Below, piece by piece: positions 16,774 to 26,440 of a stretch of DNA of 64,000 bases. Position 1 is the stretch's first letter; the number at the start of each line of letters is the position of its first letter. Source of the DNA: Methylophaga marina (lineage in GTDB: Bacteria; Pseudomonadota; Gammaproteobacteria; Nitrosococcales; Methylophagaceae); assembly GCF_030296755.1 (NCBI RefSeq), contig NZ_AP027741.1:1923475-1987474 (forward strand), in the 5' to 3' direction. The translations under genes and the position numbers were made by a program. The notes under the pieces were generated by a model that saw only the letters and a program-made list of their open reading frames with translations, was not told the DNA's origin and searched no databases.

Positions 16774-18786
16774 ATGTCACAAAATCAGGATTCATCAGTT
16801 TCTCATCGCAGTTTAGCTTGGCGAGTTTTTCATTTTTTAGGCACGATGGAATTGGCAATTACATTGCTAATTACCTTAGCTATCGCCTCTGTCATAGGTA
16901 CTGTTCTTCAGCAAAATCAACCTTATCCTGATTATCTAATCAAATTCGGTCCTTATTGGTTTGAAGTATTTGAAAAACTGGGTTTGTATGATGTTTACAG
17001 TGCTTTGTGGTTTTTAGCCATATTGGCATTGCTGGTGGTTTCCACAACTGTCTGTGTCATCCGCCACGCGCCTTCCATGTTCAAAGATATGTTTAATCTG
17101 AGAACACATGTGCAGCTTAAATCTTTACGTTCCATGCATCACCGTAGTGAGTGGGAAACTCCGACGTCACCAGAGCAGACTGTCGATGCCGTAAACGCAG
17201 CGCTCGCCTCTGATGGCTTTAGGACACGAGTCACTGAGAAAAGTGAAGGAAATACCTTAGTCTCAGCAATGCGTGGTGGCATGAATCGCCTTGGCTATAT
17301 CCTGACACATGTTGCGATTATTGTGATCTGTGTTGGCGGCCTGTTTGATAGTAACCTGCCACTGAAACTTGCCGAATGGCAGGGCAGAATTCAGGTTGAA
17401 ACCCGAAATTTACCTCTTCCCCAGGTTCCAAAAGAAAGCCGTCTTCCTGTTGGGCCACAAGCCTTTAGAGGCAGTGTCAGTATTCCAGAAGGAAGAGCGG
17501 CGAGTGTGGCTTATCTAGCCATGCGCGATGGGTATTTAGTGCAAAATTTACCTTTCACTATTGAAGTAAAGGAATTCCGTATAGAGCACTATCCAACAGG
17601 ACAGCCGAAATCATTTGAGTCAGACTTAGTGATTCATGATACTGATTTGGAGAAACCGCTTGAATCTACCATCGCGGTGAATCATCCGCTTATATATAAA
17701 GGTTATGCCATTTATCAAGCTAGTTTTGGGGATGGTGGCTCTGAACTGACTTTGAAAGCCTGGCCTTTATTTTCTGATAAAGGTGAGCCCGTTAGCTTAG
17801 AAACAAAAGTTTTTAACACACAGCAGATGCTCTGGGGTGATAAAGAAATGCAGTTAGAAATCACCGATTTCAGACCTTTCAATATTAACCCTGATCCTAC
17901 GGATGATAATCCTAACAATGTTCGTAATTTTGGTCCTAGTGTGACTTTTAAGCTGCGTCAACCTACTGGAGAGGCACTTGAATATCAAAACTATATGAAT
18001 CCGGTTGAGCGGGATGGCCGATATTATTTCTTGAGTGGTGTTCGTGGCTCGCCATCAGAGGAATTTGCTTATTTGTATATACCTGCTGATGAGAATGACA
18101 GCATTGAGGGCTTCTATCAGTTTTTGAAACGACTTCATAATAAAAATGTTGTGAAGGATATCGCCGAGGAAATGAAACTCGCTACATTATCTAGCTTGCA
18201 AACAACAGACGATGTTGTTTTGGCTGATAGCCTACAAAAAACCTTAGAAACACTCATCGAGATGTTTAATCGTGGCGGTTTTGGTGAGGTCAGTGAGTTC
18301 ATTGAAAAAACGCTACCGGAAGCTGAACGTGATGCTTTAGCTCCGGCATATCTGGCCATGCTCAGAGAAATGCTTGGACGTATTTATTTTTCAGGTTTAG
18401 AGCTCAAGCAGGGGGAAACGGTTGATCAATCCGAGGTTCTGTTTTTACAGGATGCGATTGATGCGATTGGCACATTACCTCGATATGGCTCTCCTGTGTA
18501 TTTAGAAATGAGTGATTTCACGCAAATCCAATCAACCGGCTTGCAAATAGCACATGCACCAGGCAAAAGCATTGTTTATCTTGGTTGTGCATTTTTAATT
18601 GCCGGTGTCTTCTTATTGTTCTATCTGCCTCAGCGGCGTTTCTGGGTCTGGGTAAGAGAAAAAGACGGCAAATCACAGGTTTATTTGGCGGGGATGACGA
18701 ATAGAAATCCTCGAGAATTTGATAATTACTTTGAGGATATCAAAGCAAAACTACAGTCAAAGTCACGGAACTCTGACGAAGGATGA
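16774..18786 (+). CDS. ResB/Ccs1-type cytochrome c biogenesis protein
   Basis: A 670-residue membrane protein of the System II haem lyase. It has N-terminal helices (FHFLGTMELAITLLITLAIA and SALWFLAILALLVVSTT), a third helix (LGYILTHVAIIVICVGGLF), a large periplasmic domain (about 200-600) and a last helix (IVYLGCAFLIAGVFLLFY). Together with CcsA it delivers haem to apocytochromes outside the membrane. It lies 38 bases before ccsA. Most enteric gammaproteobacteria use System I (Ccm); System II is found in some other lineages. Confidence 0.93.
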   Translation: MSQNQDSSVSHRSLAWRVFHFLGTMELAITLLITLAIASVIGTVLQQNQPYPDYLIKFGPYWFEVFEKLGLYDVYSALWFLAILALLVVSTTVCVIRHAPSMFKDMFNLRTHVQLKSLRSMHHRSEWETPTSPEQTVDAVNAALASDGFRTRVTEKSEGNTLVSAMRGGMNRLGYILTHVAIIVICVGGLFDSNLPLKLAEWQGRIQVETRNLPLPQVPKESRLPVGPQAFRGSVSIPEGRAASVAYLAMRDGYLVQNLPFTIEVKEFRIEHYPTGQPKSFESDLVIHDTDLEKPLESTIAVNHPLIYKGYAIYQASFGDGGSELTLKAWPLFSDKGEPVSLETKVFNTQQMLWGDKEMQLEITDFRPFNINPDPTDDNPNNVRNFGPSVTFKLRQPTGEALEYQNYMNPVERDGRYYFLSGVRGSPSEEFAYLYIPADENDSIEGFYQFLKRLHNKNVVKDIAEEMKLATLSSLQTTDDVVLADSLQKTLETLIEMFNRGGFGEVSEFIEKTLPEAERDALAPAYLAMLREMLGRIYFSGLELKQGETVDQSEVLFLQDAIDAIGTLPRYGSPVYLEMSDFTQIQSTGLQIAHAPGKSIVYLGCAFLIAGVFLLFYLPQRRFWVWVREKDGKSQVYLAGMTNRNPREFDNYFEDIKAKLQSKSRNSDEG

Positions 18787-18823
18787 TGTTCTTAGTTTCT
18801 GCTATGCGATGAGGCATTAAAAT

Positions 18824-19981
18824 ATGACGGCACACCTCTCAACAATGAAATCAACACTACAGACACCTTGGTCTGTTTGGTTCTGGCGAATCTTAATGTT
18901 GGTCACAGCTATTGGGCTTATTGGTACGTATTACGATATTCTCGATTATTATGAAATTACTATCATTGTATTAACAGCGATTGGAATGGGATTCCTGGGC
19001 CAATACTGGCCAGGTTTCCGCTGGCATAGTCTGGCTGTCGCCGTATTCAGTTTGTTTGCTGTTTCTTTGTATGGTCAAAGTTTAGACGCCGCTGAGTCGA
19101 ATTTCTGGCTCAACTATATTCTGGCGAGTCAATCTGCCTTTATGTGGATGAGTGCCTTATTTGTGATGGCGACATTGACTTATTTTGCCGGCACCGTTTT
19201 CCGCTCCAGTTTCACAGAAAAAGTAGGCACCGGATTAACCTGGGCCGCTGTCACTATGGGCATGATTGGTCTGATGGTGCGCTGGCGTGAAACCTATCTA
19301 CATGGTGCAGACATTGGATACATTCCTGTCAGTAACTTGTACGAAGTTTTTATATTGTTTTCTGTTGTAACAGCCTTGTTATACCTCTTTTACGAACGTC
19401 GCTATCAGACTCGTAGTCTGGGTGGCTTTGTTTTACTGGTGATTAGTGCAGCGGTAGTATTTCAGCTTTGGTACAGCTTTGAACGCAATGCTCATGAAAT
19501 CCAACCTTTAGTACCTGCGTTACAGAGTTATTGGATGAAAATCCATGTGCCAGCCAACTTTATCGGTTATGGTGCTTTTGCTATGGCTGCCATGATTGGT
19601 GTGGCCTACGTGTTGGTCGTCTGGAGACAAGAGGTAAACCCTGATAGCCGTTGGGTCAAAGCCATGCCAGAGTTAAGTCTGATGGATGATTTGATGTACA
19701 AGACAATTGCTCTTGGCTTTGCCTTTTTTACCCTGGCAACCATTTTAGGAGCATTGTGGGCCGCAGAAGCTTGGGGTGGTTATTGGTCATGGGATCCTAA
19801 AGAAACCTGGGCATTAATCGTTTGGTTGAATTATGCGGCCTGGTTACACATGCGCTTAACCAAAGGCTGGAATGGTAAACCTATGGCCTGGTGGGCAATA
19901 GTCGGATTATTTGTGACGCTATTTGCGTTTCTTGGTGTCAATATGTTCCTGAGCGGCCTTCATTCCTATGGTACGTTGTAA
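18824..19981 (+). CDS. ccsA: CcsA/ResC-type haem-handling cytochrome c biogenesis protein
   Basis: A 385-residue polytopic protein with the tryptophan-rich WWD motif (AWGGYWSWDPKETWALIVWL), the hallmark of haem-handling proteins. Conserved histidines flank it (HVPANFIGYG and WLHMRL). It works with the preceding ResB protein as the cytochrome c synthase. Products in need of haem in this window include cytochrome c4, MauG and the SoxC partner. Confidence 0.95.
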   Translation: MTAHLSTMKSTLQTPWSVWFWRILMLVTAIGLIGTYYDILDYYEITIIVLTAIGMGFLGQYWPGFRWHSLAVAVFSLFAVSLYGQSLDAAESNFWLNYILASQSAFMWMSALFVMATLTYFAGTVFRSSFTEKVGTGLTWAAVTMGMIGLMVRWRETYLHGADIGYIPVSNLYEVFILFSVVTALLYLFYERRYQTRSLGGFVLLVISAAVVFQLWYSFERNAHEIQPLVPALQSYWMKIHVPANFIGYGAFAMAAMIGVAYVLVVWRQEVNPDSRWVKAMPELSLMDDLMYKTIALGFAFFTLATILGALWAAEAWGGYWSWDPKETWALIVWLNYAAWLHMRLTKGWNGKPMAWWAIVGLFVTLFAFLGVNMFLSGLHSYGTL

Positions 19982-20011
19982 TAATTAATTGAAAGTAAAG
20001 GATACTCAACG

Positions 20012-20647
20012 ATGATGAGATTAGTGAAAACCCTTGCAACAGGACTCTTTCTGGGTCTGATTTCAACGGCAGCATCAGCTGTTCCGATGAACTTCGTTGA
20101 AGGAACCCATTATTTTCCAACAGCTGAGAAGTTAGCAACACCTGACGATGGCAAGATCGAAGTCGTAGAAATGTTTTCTTATACCTGCCCACATTGCTTT
20201 AAGTTAGAGCCAGAAGTGGAAGCATGGAAAGAAACACTGCCAGAGAATGTGCATTTTGTGAAGGTGCCTGCTATTTTCAGAGACAGTTGGTTAGAGTTAG
20301 CAAAAGTCTATTACGCTGCTCAAGCCATGGGTAATTTTGATAAAGTTCATTCAAAATTATTTAACGCTATCCATGTCGAAAAACGTCGTCTTAGTACAGA
20401 AGATCAATTACTTGATTTTGTGGCTGAGCAAGGTATTGACCGTGATGAATTCAAAAAAACCATGAATTCTTTCAGCGTAAAAAGCAAAGTGAAAAAAGCG
20501 CTGGTTATGAGTCAGACATCAGGCATTACTGGTGTACCATCATTTATTGTGAATGGCGCTTATCGCACCGATGCCAGCACAGCAGGTGGCGTGCCTGAAT
20601 TGTTTAATGTGATTAACTTTCTTATTGAAGAGTCATCAGACAACTAA
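20012..20647 (+). CDS. dsbA: DsbA-family thiol:disulfide interchange protein
   Basis: A 211-residue periplasmic oxidoreductase with a signal peptide ending ASA (about 23) and thioredoxin-fold motif FSYTCPHCF (Cys59, Cys62). The cis-Pro loop GITGVPSFIVNG is present. DsbA introduces disulfides into exported proteins. Here it sits just downstream of cytochrome c maturation genes, where thiol oxidation state matters. Two adjacent ATGs are possible starts (20012 or 20015). Confidence 0.95.
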   Translation: MMRLVKTLATGLFLGLISTAASAVPMNFVEGTHYFPTAEKLATPDDGKIEVVEMFSYTCPHCFKLEPEVEAWKETLPENVHFVKVPAIFRDSWLELAKVYYAAQAMGNFDKVHSKLFNAIHVEKRRLSTEDQLLDFVAEQGIDRDEFKKTMNSFSVKSKVKKALVMSQTSGITGVPSFIVNGAYRTDASTAGGVPELFNVINFLIEESSDN

Positions 20648-20717
20648 ATAAAAACGCCGGGTTTAACCGCAATGCTGATCAGTTAAGAAAACTTGACTGA
20701 TTCAGTAAACAGATAAG

Positions 20718-20750
20718 ACTCCAGTGATAGTCATATCACTGGAGTTTTTT
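20718..20750 (+). terminator. Rho-independent terminator after dsbA
   Basis: A 12-base stem ACTCCAGTGATA / TATCACTGGAGT with loop GTCA, followed by a T-run. It ends the resB-ccsA-dsbA transcript and lies before the convergent mltF gene. Confidence 0.9.
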
Positions 20751-20830
20751 ATTTCCATTCATGCCTTCCTATCAGATATAGCAGAGTGATGATGATCTCT
20801 TTTCGGTCACTGCCGCTCAGTCGGCATTTT

Positions 20831-22231
20831 TTACAATGCAGCGGGTAACTTTTCATCAACAGCCGGAATAGATTGTTCTATTGGTGTGATGATATCTTCA
20901 TGATGCAAAATAATATTTAAATAGCGTCGAGTATTTTGTACATACCTCACGGGTTCATTGCCACGTGCATAACCATGTCGAGTCTTTGAGTACCATTTTT
21001 TCTTAGAAAGTAAGGGCAGGTTTTCTCTAACATCTGTCCAGGAATCAGGATTTTTGCCACGAGTCTGGGTGATGACTCGTGCATCTTCAAGATGACCGAG
21101 CCCGGTGTTGTATGCAGCCAACGCAAACCAGGTGCGGTCAGGATCTTTAATACGTTTAGGCAGTCGACTATACAATGAGGCTAGGTAAGCCGCACCTGCA
21201 AAAATACTTTGCTCAGGATCTTCCCGGTCAGTGACGCCCATCTGCTTGGCTGTGGCGCGGGTAAGCATCATCAATCCCCTCACACCTGTGCTGGATACGG
21301 CTTCAGGGTTCCAATGGGATTCTTGATAAGCCATCGCAGCCAGTAAGTGCCAGTCGAAGCCATACTCATCCGCTGCTGCTTGGAATAGGTCTTTATAGAG
21401 TGGTAAATGCGTCTGGATACGACGATGGATGGCACGAGTGTCGACATAATCAAAGCGACGGATGTGCCCATAGTATTTCTCAATCAGTTTATCGAGCTCG
21501 CCTGATGCTTCCATATCATGAAAGAAGTCCACGACTTCGAGATAGAGTGACTCGTCATTTGTTGGCGACATGGCCCATGCAAGCGGTTGCGGTTCAGATA
21601 TATCAAAGGCTACACGTAACTCAGGGAACAAAGACTGGTTGGCAGACATCTCATTTGAGTCAACAATCGTGTAATCAATCAGTTCTAGCTGAACCAGTTC
21701 AAGTAAACCTCGACTATCTAACTCTTGATTTTCACGCCAGCTGAGTTCGGGTATTTCTTGCTGTAATTCATGTAATTGTTCGACATGACTGCTATCTGCG
21801 ACCACTTCAAGTGTGCCAGTGATGATGTCAGTGATGTCTTTTGGTTTTTTGCTGCCGTGTTTATAAACAAGCTGCTGTGTGACTTCATGATAAACGGGAC
21901 CAAAACGTAATAACTCTTTACGCTGCTCTGTAACGGTTAAACCGGCCGCCGCGATATCTGCTCGACCTTGTTCAATCATATGCAGCATCGTGCCAAGGTT
22001 ATCCGGCACGATAATCTTGAGTTTGACACCGAGGCGATCGGCAAATCGCTCAGCCAGCTCATATTCAAATCCTGCCAGAGCTTCATTGCCCTTAACATAA
22101 TAGCTGGTGAGACTATAGCGACTCAGTACACGCAACTCGCCACGCTCTTTTATTTGCTCGAGTTGTGGTGGTGTTTCTCGACATGCCGTTAATAGAACGG
22201 TTGCTAGTAGAGAAATGATCAATATTCTCAA
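20831..22231 (-). CDS. mltF: MltF membrane-bound lytic murein transglycosylase F
   Basis: A 466-residue protein. The N-terminal lipobox is LLATVLLTACRE, which differs from the signal/TM start of E. coli MltF. An amino-acid-binding-like (SBP_bac_3) domain follows at about 30-265 (GELRVLSRYSLTSYYV, GRADIAAAGLTVTEQR). A goose-type lysozyme/SLT domain follows at about 285-450, with catalytic Glu near 305 in AMAYQESHWNPEAVS and the LMMLTRATA and AAYNTGLGHL motifs. It cleaves peptidoglycan to anhydromuropeptides at the outer membrane. Confidence 0.95.
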   Translation of the reverse strand: MRILIISLLATVLLTACRETPPQLEQIKERGELRVLSRYSLTSYYVKGNEALAGFEYELAERFADRLGVKLKIIVPDNLGTMLHMIEQGRADIAAAGLTVTEQRKELLRFGPVYHEVTQQLVYKHGSKKPKDITDIITGTLEVVADSSHVEQLHELQQEIPELSWRENQELDSRGLLELVQLELIDYTIVDSNEMSANQSLFPELRVAFDISEPQPLAWAMSPTNDESLYLEVVDFFHDMEASGELDKLIEKYYGHIRRFDYVDTRAIHRRIQTHLPLYKDLFQAAADEYGFDWHLLAAMAYQESHWNPEAVSSTGVRGLMMLTRATAKQMGVTDREDPEQSIFAGAAYLASLYSRLPKRIKDPDRTWFALAAYNTGLGHLEDARVITQTRGKNPDSWTDVRENLPLLSKKKWYSKTRHGYARGNEPVRYVQNTRRYLNIILHHEDIITPIEQSIPAVDEKLPAAL

Positions 22232-22374
22232 AGAGCTTCCTTAATGTATTACCTGGCGATGATTATTACCTTATATTGAATTGAATGCATCCATGGGTGA
22301 GCTGTATTTGTGATGAGACTACTGTTTTTATTGGTTTTTTGTAGATTTAGATTATAATTACCCACTTTTTTTAT

Positions 22375-23736
22375 ATGGGAAATCATGCGATGAATGCGCC
22401 GGAATTATTATTACCAGCAGGAAGCTTGCAACATATGCGTTATGCCTATGCATATGGTGCTGATGCCGTTTATGCCGGTCAACCGCGCTATAGTTTACGA
22501 GTGCGTAATAATGATTTCCATAAATTACCCGTCTTGCAGCAAGGTATTGAAGAAGCACATGCCTTGGGTAAGCAGTTTTTTGTGGCAAGCAATCTGATGC
22601 CACATAATGCAAAAATTAAGACCTATATGGCCGACATGGAACCGGTGATTGAGATGAAGCCTGATGCGCTTATCATGGCGGATCCGGGGTTAATTATGAT
22701 GGTGCGTGAGCGTTGGCCGGAAATGCCGGTTCACTTATCTGTACAAGCCAATACAGTCAATTACCAGGCAGTAAAATTCTGGCAGTCTATGGGCTTGTCC
22801 AGAGTTATCTTGTCTCGTGAATTATCGTTGGATGAAATTGAGGAAATACGCCAGCTTTGTCCAGACATGGAACTGGAAGTGTTTGTCCACGGTGCATTGT
22901 GTATTGCGTATTCAGGGCGTTGTTTATTGTCTGGTTACTTCAACCATCGCGATCCGAACCAAGGTACCTGCACCAATGCTTGTCGTTGGGATTATAAAAC
23001 ACACGCCAGCGATAATAATGATGATTCGCCACAAAAAATCGAATTTAAAGCTTTTGATGCCATGAATCAGCATAGTTTCTCTGACTGCGGTCAGCAAGAA
23101 AGGCATCCTTTGGCGGATGATGTGTATTTAATAGAGGAAGCCAACCGCCCTGGCGAACTCATGCCGATTTTTGAAGATGAGCATGGCACTTATATCATGA
23201 ACTCCAAAGATCTCCGTGCTATTCAGCATATTGAAAGACTGGTCAATATCGGTGTAGATTCATTAAAAATAGAAGGGCGAACGAAGTCAGTTTATTATGT
23301 CGCCCGCACAGCACAGATATATCGTCAGGCGATAGATGATGCTCTGGCAGGACGACGCTTTAATCCAGCACTTATCGGTCAGCTTGATAACCTGTCCAAC
23401 CGTGGTTATACCGATGGTTTCTATCAGCGGCATCCCACACAAGAACAGCAAAATTATTTACACGGCTACTCCAGTAATAAACAACATCAATATGTAGGCG
23501 AAGTATTAGCTTATGATGAAGATAAGCAGTGTCTGGAGATTGATGTAAAAAACCGGTTTGCCATAGGAGATAAGTTAGAATTGGTAATGCCCGAAGGAAA
23601 CAAAACCTTAGTGTTGGATAAGTTATTCGATAAGGAGCTTCATGATATTCAACTAGCGCCAGGTAGCGGCCACAAAGTCTATATTCCATATCATGGACAC
23701 GCACCGGAGAAAGCACTGCTGGCTCGCTATCTTTAA
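22375..23736 (+). CDS. yegQ: TrhP/YegQ, U32 family tRNA hydroxylation protein
   Basis: A 453-residue U32 peptidase family protein, the same length as E. coli YegQ. It shows the N-terminal APELLLPAGSLQHMRYA and YGADAVYAG blocks, the cysteine-containing VHGALCIAYSGRCLLS region, and CTNACRW. YegQ (TrhP) is needed for prephenate-dependent 5-hydroxyuridine at tRNA position 34. The start may be 22375 or the in-frame ATG at 22390. It converges with tadA, overlapping by four bases. Confidence 0.93.
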   Translation: MGNHAMNAPELLLPAGSLQHMRYAYAYGADAVYAGQPRYSLRVRNNDFHKLPVLQQGIEEAHALGKQFFVASNLMPHNAKIKTYMADMEPVIEMKPDALIMADPGLIMMVRERWPEMPVHLSVQANTVNYQAVKFWQSMGLSRVILSRELSLDEIEEIRQLCPDMELEVFVHGALCIAYSGRCLLSGYFNHRDPNQGTCTNACRWDYKTHASDNNDDSPQKIEFKAFDAMNQHSFSDCGQQERHPLADDVYLIEEANRPGELMPIFEDEHGTYIMNSKDLRAIQHIERLVNIGVDSLKIEGRTKSVYYVARTAQIYRQAIDDALAGRRFNPALIGQLDNLSNRGYTDGFYQRHPTQEQQNYLHGYSSNKQHQYVGEVLAYDEDKQCLEIDVKNRFAIGDKLELVMPEGNKTLVLDKLFDKELHDIQLAPGSGHKVYIPYHGHAPEKALLARYL

Positions 23737-24185
23737 CGCCTGGCTTTAAAAAACTGTTTAATCAGTTGGCTGCTTTCTTCTTGTAAAATACCGGTTTTAC
23801 ATTCCACTCGGTGGTTGATATTAGGCAGAGAAAAGGTATCGATACAACTCCCTGCGGCCCCTGTTTTAGGCTCTGGTGTGGCATAAATACAGCGAGCGAT
23901 ACGGGCATGTATCAATGCGCCAGCACACATGAGGCAAGGCTCGAGTGTGATATAAATATCTGCTCCCGGTAGGCGGTAGTTTTGCATTGTTTGGCATGCC
24001 TGCCTTAATGCCATTATTTCTGCATGTGCTGTTGCATCCTGACCGGCTATAGGTTGGTTCCAACCTTCACCAATAATACGATCATCTAAAACAATGACAG
24101 CCCCAACAGGGACTTCGCCATTTGCTTCTGCATTACGGGCAAGCTCCAAGGCTCTTTGCATCCAATAATGGTCTTTATCAGACAT
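23733..24185 (-). CDS. tadA: TadA tRNA-specific adenosine deaminase
   Basis: A 150-residue zinc deaminase. The catalytic motif HAEIMALRQA (His and Glu) and the PCLMCAGAL pair of cysteines are intact, as is the substrate loop ARIARCIYATPEPKTGAAGS. It converts A34 of tRNA-Arg(ACG) to inosine. The start overlaps the end of waaA by eight bases, implying cotranscription. Confidence 0.96.
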   Translation of the reverse strand: MSDKDHYWMQRALELARNAEANGEVPVGAVIVLDDRIIGEGWNQPIAGQDATAHAEIMALRQACQTMQNYRLPGADIYITLEPCLMCAGALIHARIARCIYATPEPKTGAAGSCIDTFSLPNINHRVECKTGILQEESSQLIKQFFKARR

Positions 24186-25446
24186 GGATATTGTATTTGA
24201 TTAAGTTAAGTAAGCGCTGGCTTGCGCCCTGGCTTTGCTTAATCAGTTGTTGTCCGGCTTCACCCATAGAGGTGCGTTTGGGTGGGTTTTTTAATAAATC
24301 AGTGACTGTTGTCGCTAGGCTTTCAGCGTTATCTACCTGAATCACTGCATAGGCATCAATAAACTGTTGTGTAATTTCAGCGAAATTAAATACATGCGGA
24401 CCAACAATAACGGGACGAGCTAATGCGGCTGGTTCAAGGATATTATGTCCACCAGTAGGTACCAAACTCCCACCCACAAAAGCAACATCAGAACAGGCAT
24501 AGAATATAGGTAGCTCACCCATGCTATCAATCACAAGAATTTGAATATCACTTCGGCATAAGCCATTTTCACTTCGTCTGAGAATTTTAAAGCCAGAGCG
24601 TTGGCAAAGCGCTGCCACTTTGTCAAAGCGCTCAGGGTGACGAGGGACAATAATCAGCAAGAGATCGGGTACCTGTGCACGAATCTGGCGAGAGGCATTC
24701 AGAATAATCTCATCTTCGCCTTCATGTGTACTGGCGGCAATAAAAACCGGGCGGTTTCCCCACATTGAACGAATCGCCTCAGCCTGTTCGACAATACTTG
24801 CCGATAAATTCACTTCGAATTTAAGGTTTCCGACAGCATGCACTTTTTCTCTGTTGGCACCAAGCGCTATAAAACGCTCTTTATCTTGCTGAGCTTGAGC
24901 GGCTATCAAGGTAAAGCTTTGCAGAATGTCGCGTGTTAAGTTAGGAATGCGTTGATAGCCTTTTAAAGAACGCTCTGACATTCGAGCGTTGGCCAGCACT
25001 AAGGGAATGCTTTTTTTATGACAATGATAGATAAGATTAGGCCAAAGTTCTGTTTCCATAATGACAGCAAATGCAGGCTGAATCGCATCGATAAAACGCC
25101 GCATGAGTATCGGCAGATCATACGGCAGATAGCAGTGCAGCACATCATCAGCGTAAAGATCTTTTACTCGAGCACTTCCCGTTGGTGTCATTGTGGTGAT
25201 GAGTATCTGATGGCCTGGGAATGACGATTGAATAGCGGCCACTAAAGGTCGGCAAGCTTCTACCTCTCCCATGGAAACAGCATGAACCCAGATAAGCGAT
25301 TTACTTTTCTCAAGCTTGGGCAGGCTGATAGCGAACCGTTCATTCCAACGTTTGAAATAGGCACTGGCTTTTGTTCCTCGCCATATCAACCGCAGCAGGA
25401 TCAGAGGCACAGCCAAAGTAAAGACGATATTATAAAAAACTCTCAA
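24178..25446 (-). CDS. waaA: WaaA (KdtA) Kdo transferase
   Basis: About 422 residues. The N-terminal membrane anchor LRVFYNIVFTLAVPLILLRLIWRG is followed by the catalytic-base block HAVSMGEVEACRPL and a GT-B C-terminal half (FVGGSLVPTGGHNILEPAA). WaaA adds Kdo to lipid IVA at the inner membrane. The longest frame begins at 25515, only seven bases from the divergent lpxL start. The TTG at 25446 gives the usual family N-terminus and leaves room for promoters, so I prefer it, but it is not certain. It sits with lpxL and a PagL-type gene. Confidence 0.93.
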   Translation of the reverse strand: MRVFYNIVFTLAVPLILLRLIWRGTKASAYFKRWNERFAISLPKLEKSKSLIWVHAVSMGEVEACRPLVAAIQSSFPGHQILITTMTPTGSARVKDLYADDVLHCYLPYDLPILMRRFIDAIQPAFAVIMETELWPNLIYHCHKKSIPLVLANARMSERSLKGYQRIPNLTRDILQSFTLIAAQAQQDKERFIALGANREKVHAVGNLKFEVNLSASIVEQAEAIRSMWGNRPVFIAASTHEGEDEIILNASRQIRAQVPDLLLIIVPRHPERFDKVAALCQRSGFKILRRSENGLCRSDIQILVIDSMGELPIFYACSDVAFVGGSLVPTGGHNILEPAALARPVIVGPHVFNFAEITQQFIDAYAVIQVDNAESLATTVTDLLKNPPKRTSMGEAGQQLIKQSQGASQRLLNLIKYNIHV

Positions 25447-25522
25447 ATCAGACTCATAAAGCAGCGAAAAGTAAGCAGGAATGATAGCATAGGCGCTACT
25501 TTGTGAAAGCAACATAGCCTGA

Positions 25523-26440
25523 ATGAATATTTTCCAGAAACAATTTTTACACCCTCGCTATTGGCCGAGCTGGCTTGGACTGTTACTCATGCGCTTATCA
25601 GTCTATTTGCCGGCTAAATTACAGTACCGTTTAGGCTTGTTGCTTGGGCAGATGATGCAACCCTTTATGCGTTCCAGAGCAAAAGTGGTGCGAAGAAATT
25701 TAGAACTCTGCTTTCCTGAAATGAGTCAGGAAGAAAGAGAAACCCTGGTCAAAAGCATCCTGAATAATACGGGGATGATGATGATCGAAACAGCAGTAAG
25801 CTGGTGGGCATCAGACAAACAACTCTTCCCACGCGTGACTTACGATGGGCTGGAACATTTGGAAGCGGCAAAACAAAAAGGCAAAGGTGTTATTTTACTA
25901 ACCGGACACTTCACCAGTATGGAAATAGGTGGGCGATTAATTATGCTACAAACCCCTGCCTATGTAATGTTCAGACACCTAAAAAATCCACTCTTTAATG
26001 CTGTCATGATGCGTTCGCGGATTTATCATAGTGAGGGTATTGTGATGCGAGATGATGTCAGGGCGATGTTACGTGCATTACGAAAAAATAAGGTCGTGTG
26101 GTATGCACCCGATCAAGATTTTGGCCCGAGAAATAGTATTTTCGCCAAGTTCTTTGGCGTGACCGCGGCGACTGTTCCGGCGACAGCACGTATGGTCAAA
26201 ATGACCAGTGCACAGGTTGTCCCTTTTGTACCTAAACGCAACGAAGATGGTAGTTACCATATTCAAATATTCCCCGCGTGGCGGGACTATCCATCAGGTG
26301 ATGATGTTGCCGATGCTCAACGTATCAATGATTGGCTTGAGTCCCAGATTCGACTCATGCCAGAGCAATATTTCTGGCTTCATCGCCGCTTTAAAACACA
26401 ACCTGATGGGAAAGGGCGTTTATATAAGAAAGTTCGATAA
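25523..26440 (+). CDS. lpxL: LpxL/HtrB-type lipid A acyltransferase
   Basis: A 305-residue lysophospholipid acyltransferase family protein. One membrane anchor lies near the N-terminus. The catalytic HX4(D/E) motif is GHFTSMEIGG, and the second block is APDQDFGPRNSIFAKFFG, in which DQDFGP is diagnostic of LpxL/LpxM. It adds a secondary acyl chain to Kdo2-lipid IVA. Whether it is LpxL or LpxM cannot be told from sequence alone. It is divergent from waaA and convergent with pagL. Confidence 0.9.
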   Translation: MNIFQKQFLHPRYWPSWLGLLLMRLSVYLPAKLQYRLGLLLGQMMQPFMRSRAKVVRRNLELCFPEMSQEERETLVKSILNNTGMMMIETAVSWWASDKQLFPRVTYDGLEHLEAAKQKGKGVILLTGHFTSMEIGGRLIMLQTPAYVMFRHLKNPLFNAVMMRSRIYHSEGIVMRDDVRAMLRALRKNKVVWYAPDQDFGPRNSIFAKFFGVTAATVPATARMVKMTSAQVVPFVPKRNEDGSYHIQIFPAWRDYPSGDDVADAQRINDWLESQIRLMPEQYFWLHRRFKTQPDGKGRLYKKVR

